From: Nocardia pneumoniae NBRC 100136
GTDB taxonomy: Bacteria > Actinomycetota > Actinomycetes > Mycobacteriales > Mycobacteriaceae
NCBI RefSeq assembly: GCF_000308755.1
Contig: NZ_BAGF01000087.1
Coordinates: 1-64,000 of the forward strand
Reading direction: 5' to 3'
DNA length: 64,000 nt
The notes beneath the pieces were generated by a model. That model was not told the DNA's origin. It searched no databases and was given only the letters and a program-made list of their open reading frames with translations. Position 1 is the stretch's first letter, and each line of letters starts with the position of its first letter. A program made the position numbers and the translations under genes. Positions 61,696 through 64,000 of this stretch are shown here, in pieces.

Positions 61696-62886
61696 TCAGA
61701 GCGAGACCGCGGCGGCCTTCAGCTTCGCCAGGGTTTCGGTATCAGGCCAAGCACGGATCTCGTAGCGACGAGGTGACAGGTTCGGGACCGGCGTGAGGCC
61801 GGCAAGGGGCACGACGGCATCGAACGGAACCTCGAAAAGGCGCTCCAAATCGCCGTTCTCGTCGTCTCGGCAAAACGCGACGTAATCCGCTTCCGGTAGA
61901 AGGTATTCGACGCCCTCGCCCCAGACGGTGACCGTGTAAGGACCGTTGTCGCCATGGCCGTACATGACCGAGCCGACGTAGGCGGGCTCGACGTCGTAGG
62001 GAGTGAACTCGAGATCGCGCTCGACGATCTCGTTGAGAATCTGTGCCTGAGCGTCGTACTCGGTGACAGCCAAACCACATCGGGCGCGCTGCACTGCGGG
62101 CAAGTGGCGGTGTGCGGGCGAGCGATCGAGCGGAATCACCGCGCCGGTGTCGTCCACGGTGTATCCCTGCGGCGAGATCGGGCGGACCGCGTCGCGGTAC
62201 TGCTCCTCGACCAGCTCGAAGATGTGCTCGAGCTCGTCGCCGCCGGGTGCGAGGATCAGGGTGTCGATGTCGGGCATGAACGCGACCGGCGGCTCGGCTC
62301 CGGCACCGGATCCGGCGAGCCAACCGGGAAGCAGGGGCCAGGAGGCGCAGTAGCCGTCGCCGTCGTCGACGAAACGCAGGATGCCCGGTTCCTTGATACC
62401 GGTGAAACCCACGGTGGCGCCGAGGTTTTCGCGAGCGGCGGCGAATACCTCGTCGACCGTGACGCCCCATTCGTGTACCGACGCGTAGGTGACGATCGAT
62501 CGGGCGTTGGGCATGTCGATGGCGACCAGCTCGTCCACGAAGGGAAACGCGGGTCGCGCGATCGGCCGCAGCTCGAGTTCCGGCACGTCCACACCGAAGC
62601 TGTTGGGCCGCAACACCGGCCGTAGCGCCGACCGCGCCGACGGCCAGTCCTGTTCCGGGCCGCGCAGGTCGTGCAAGGCTTCGAAGTGCCTGGCGATGCG
62701 GGCGTCGCGCTCCGCGTCGTCGAGGTCGCGGGTTTCCCGGAAAATATTGTGCAGATTCAGGATCAGATCGCCCGCGCGTATCGCGAACTCGTCCTGGTTG
62801 TACTCGATGTCGGTCTCGCCGCGTGTGGACAGATGTTGCATGACGAGCACGGCGAACGCGTCGGCTTCGTCGTCGAAATTGTGCAC
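61696..62886 (-). CDS. DUF1444-like protein of unknown function, 396 aa
   Basis: From a GTG at 62886 (VHNFDDEADAF) the protein opens with a helical segment and the phrase RAGDLILNLHNIFRETRDLDDAERDARIARH, which resembles the N-terminus of DUF1444 (YtpQ) proteins. Beta-alpha segments with VTYASVHEWGVTVDEVFAAARENL and ILAPGGDELEHIFELVEEQYRDAV follow. No signal peptide, membrane helix or catalytic motif is seen. The frame continues upstream to 63387 but that part overlaps the DUF1275 gene. The start lacks a clear ribosome site. Function unknown. Confidence 0.7.
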   Translation of the reverse strand: MHNFDDEADAFAVLVMQHLSTRGETDIEYNQDEFAIRAGDLILNLHNIFRETRDLDDAERDARIARHFEALHDLRGPEQDWPSARSALRPVLRPNSFGVDVPELELRPIARPAFPFVDELVAIDMPNARSIVTYASVHEWGVTVDEVFAAARENLGATVGFTGIKEPGILRFVDDGDGYCASWPLLPGWLAGSGAGAEPPVAFMPDIDTLILAPGGDELEHIFELVEEQYRDAVRPISPQGYTVDDTGAVIPLDRSPAHRHLPAVQRARCGLAVTEYDAQAQILNEIVERDLEFTPYDVEPAYVGSVMYGHGDNGPYTVTVWGEGVEYLLPEADYVAFCRDDENGDLERLFEVPFDAVVPLAGLTPVPNLSPRRYEIRAWPDTETLAKLKAAAVSL

Positions 62887-62930
62887 GCGGCCACCGTAGC
62901 CGCGAACACCGACAGCCGCATGGCCGATGC

Positions 62931-63635
62931 TTACCGCGTGAGGGGACCGTGGCGGTCGAGGTGCAGGTAGGTGTAGCCGGTGACGATCAGGCATACGACC
63001 GTCGCGGTGATCAGCATGGCCCAGCCCGCCACGACCAGGCTCAGCAGTCCACCGAGCAGGGCGCCCAGCGCGAAACTCGCGTACAGCAGGAAGTATCCGA
63101 GCCAATCGGCGTAGTCGCCGCCGCTGAGGTGGCGTTCGATGCCTTGGCCCAGCTTGACCAGTGTGCCGGTGACGTAACTCAGCGGAACCGACACCTCCTC
63201 GTTCTGCACGAACGAGGTATTGAGCGCGCCGACGCCGAACGCGACGAACATGATCGGCAGCAAGCCGATCCGCTCTGTGATCGTCTGGTATTCCAGGATG
63301 TCGACCACGGAAGCCACTGCCAGGCAAACCGTGGTGAGCAGGGTCGGACCGTGCGGATGCCCGGACCAGTAACGCCTGCGGCACCAAGAGGCGACCACAA
63401 CACCGGACAGGAACGACATGAGCAGGCCGGTGGCCGCCACCGCCATGTCGGGCTCGTCATGGAAGTACCCGAGGACCGCCCGTTCGGTGTTGCCCGTCAT
63501 GAACGTGACGAAATAGCCAGCGGTATGCATGAACGCCGCCGCACCGATCAGGCCGGCGAGAGCGGCGAGCACCCAGGACAGTCTGGCCTCGGCGTCGAAG
63601 AGTGCTTGTCGGCGACTGACTTCCGGTTTCGGCAC
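62931..63635 (-). CDS. DUF1275 (YoaK) membrane protein
   Basis: A 234-aa protein from a GTG at 63635 with six hydrophobic helices and the family phrase AGYFVTFMTGNTERA in the first loop; SYVTGTLVKLGQGIERHL marks the second half. YoaK proteins are integral membrane proteins of unknown transport role. It lies 44 bases upstream of the DUF1444-like gene on the same strand, so the two may be co-transcribed. Confidence 0.87.
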   Translation of the reverse strand: MPKPEVSRRQALFDAEARLSWVLAALAGLIGAAAFMHTAGYFVTFMTGNTERAVLGYFHDEPDMAVAATGLLMSFLSGVVVASWCRRRYWSGHPHGPTLLTTVCLAVASVVDILEYQTITERIGLLPIMFVAFGVGALNTSFVQNEEVSVPLSYVTGTLVKLGQGIERHLSGGDYADWLGYFLLYASFALGALLGGLLSLVVAGWAMLITATVVCLIVTGYTYLHLDRHGPLTR

Positions 63636-63877
63636 AGGCCCGGCTCCTTCCTGGACGGGTGCGGCACCTCAGTGATACAGGTTCGTGCACGAAATTCGCC
63701 CACGCAGCGCCGACATTTGCCAATGGATCCCAACTGCGGACTCTGCGGTGGGATCCGTGGCGGATCCAGGTGAGCCGCGGGGATCTGCGCAGCCGGAACC
63801 GGCAGGTGGCCGCCGCGGCGCGGCAAGCCGCGAGCTGAGTGCGCGGGGATGGTTGGCCGCTCGGTTACCGTGCTCAG

Positions 63878-64000
63878 GTGGACTCCCTGTTCGACTTCCT
63901 GCTGACCGAGCCCGTCGCGACGGCGCCGCTGAACGACGTCGCCGCCGCGTGGACGCGACATCGAGTGGCCGCGAACCGATTCGATCGCCCGGTCGATGTC
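63878..64000 (+). CDS. 5' end of a gene, possibly acyl-CoA dehydrogenase-like
   Basis: GTG 63878 begins VDSLFDFLLTEPVATAPL and runs open to the window end (41 codons). The phrase NRFDRPVDV recalls the start of some mycobacterial acyl-CoA dehydrogenase-like proteins, but the visible part is too short for a firm call. Confidence 0.45.
   Translation, partial: MDSLFDFLLTEPVATAPLNDVAAAWTRHRVAANRFDRPVDV

Overview
This 64 kb window is the replication-origin region of a high-GC actinobacterial chromosome, most likely a Nocardia or a close relative in the Mycobacteriales. The order pcnA-mutT4-(Rv3909-like)-murJ-sigM-antisigma-trxB-trxA-cwlM-(Rv3916c-like)-parB-parA-rsmG-jag-yidC-yidD-rnpA-rpmH / dnaA-dnaN-recF-dciA-gyrB-gyrA-DUF3566-tRNA-Ile matches the M. 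tuberculosis origin, apart from local insertions. The protein family make-up and frequent GTG/TTG starts fit Nocardia. The genus call is an inference from synteny and protein similarity as I recall them; no database search was run.

Layout. 1-4681: a cut-off DUF4185 protein and a fused HyuA-HyuB hydantoinase/5-oxoprolinase. 4737-19782: a lipid-binding-like protein, pcnA (minus strand), then a plus-strand cell-envelope and redox block (mutT4, an Rv3909-like exported protein, the giant MurJ-pseudokinase, sigM and its anti-sigma, thioredoxin reductase and thioredoxin, the pseudo-amidase CwlM). 19803-21479: a decayed IS30-type element with 14-bp inverted ends, lying between the convergent cwlM and GNAT genes. 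21492-29775: the leftward origin arm, with a 1.3 kb non-coding centromere-like stretch holding parS-like sites and an 18-bp tandem repeat. 29776-33254: dnaA with its two flanking intergenic regions. The dnaA-dnaN gap is oriC, and contains a perfect terminator, a pair of 43-bp CTCGAG palindrome repeats with DnaA-box cores, and a DnaA-box / C-tract / CTA-repeat unit resembling the DnaA-trio basal unwinding element. 33255-44461: the rightward arm dnaN, recF, dciA, an inserted epoxide-hydrolase-like enzyme, gyrB, gyrA, DUF3566 and tRNA-Ile. Genes on both sides of oriC point away from it.

44877-48171 holds a hemerythrin / SRPBCC / zinc alcohol dehydrogenase cassette and a secreted Gly-rich protein. 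49071-58612 is the most unusual structure. An intact tRNA-Ala(TGC) on the minus strand and a 28-nt-deleted copy on the plus strand, each with about 100 bp of downstream sequence, form a 150-180 bp inverted duplication. It encloses an MMPL transporter, a TetR regulator and a tightly overlapping five-gene aromatic-degradation-type operon (extradiol dioxygenase, FAH-family enzyme, acyl-CoA ligase, DoxX, FAD monooxygenase). Just outside the duplication is a second, plasmid-like ParA/ParB-type pair preceded by a perfect 20-bp palindrome. The window ends with an NlpC/P60 hydrolase, a DUF1444-like protein, a DUF1275 membrane protein and the start of one more gene.

Main observations: GyrA has Val-Pro at the two residues where changes give quinolone resistance in other species; oriC is dense in CTCGAG palindromes with DnaA-box cores; the tRNA-Ala inverted duplication encloses a catabolic island; and a second partition locus sits close to the origin.
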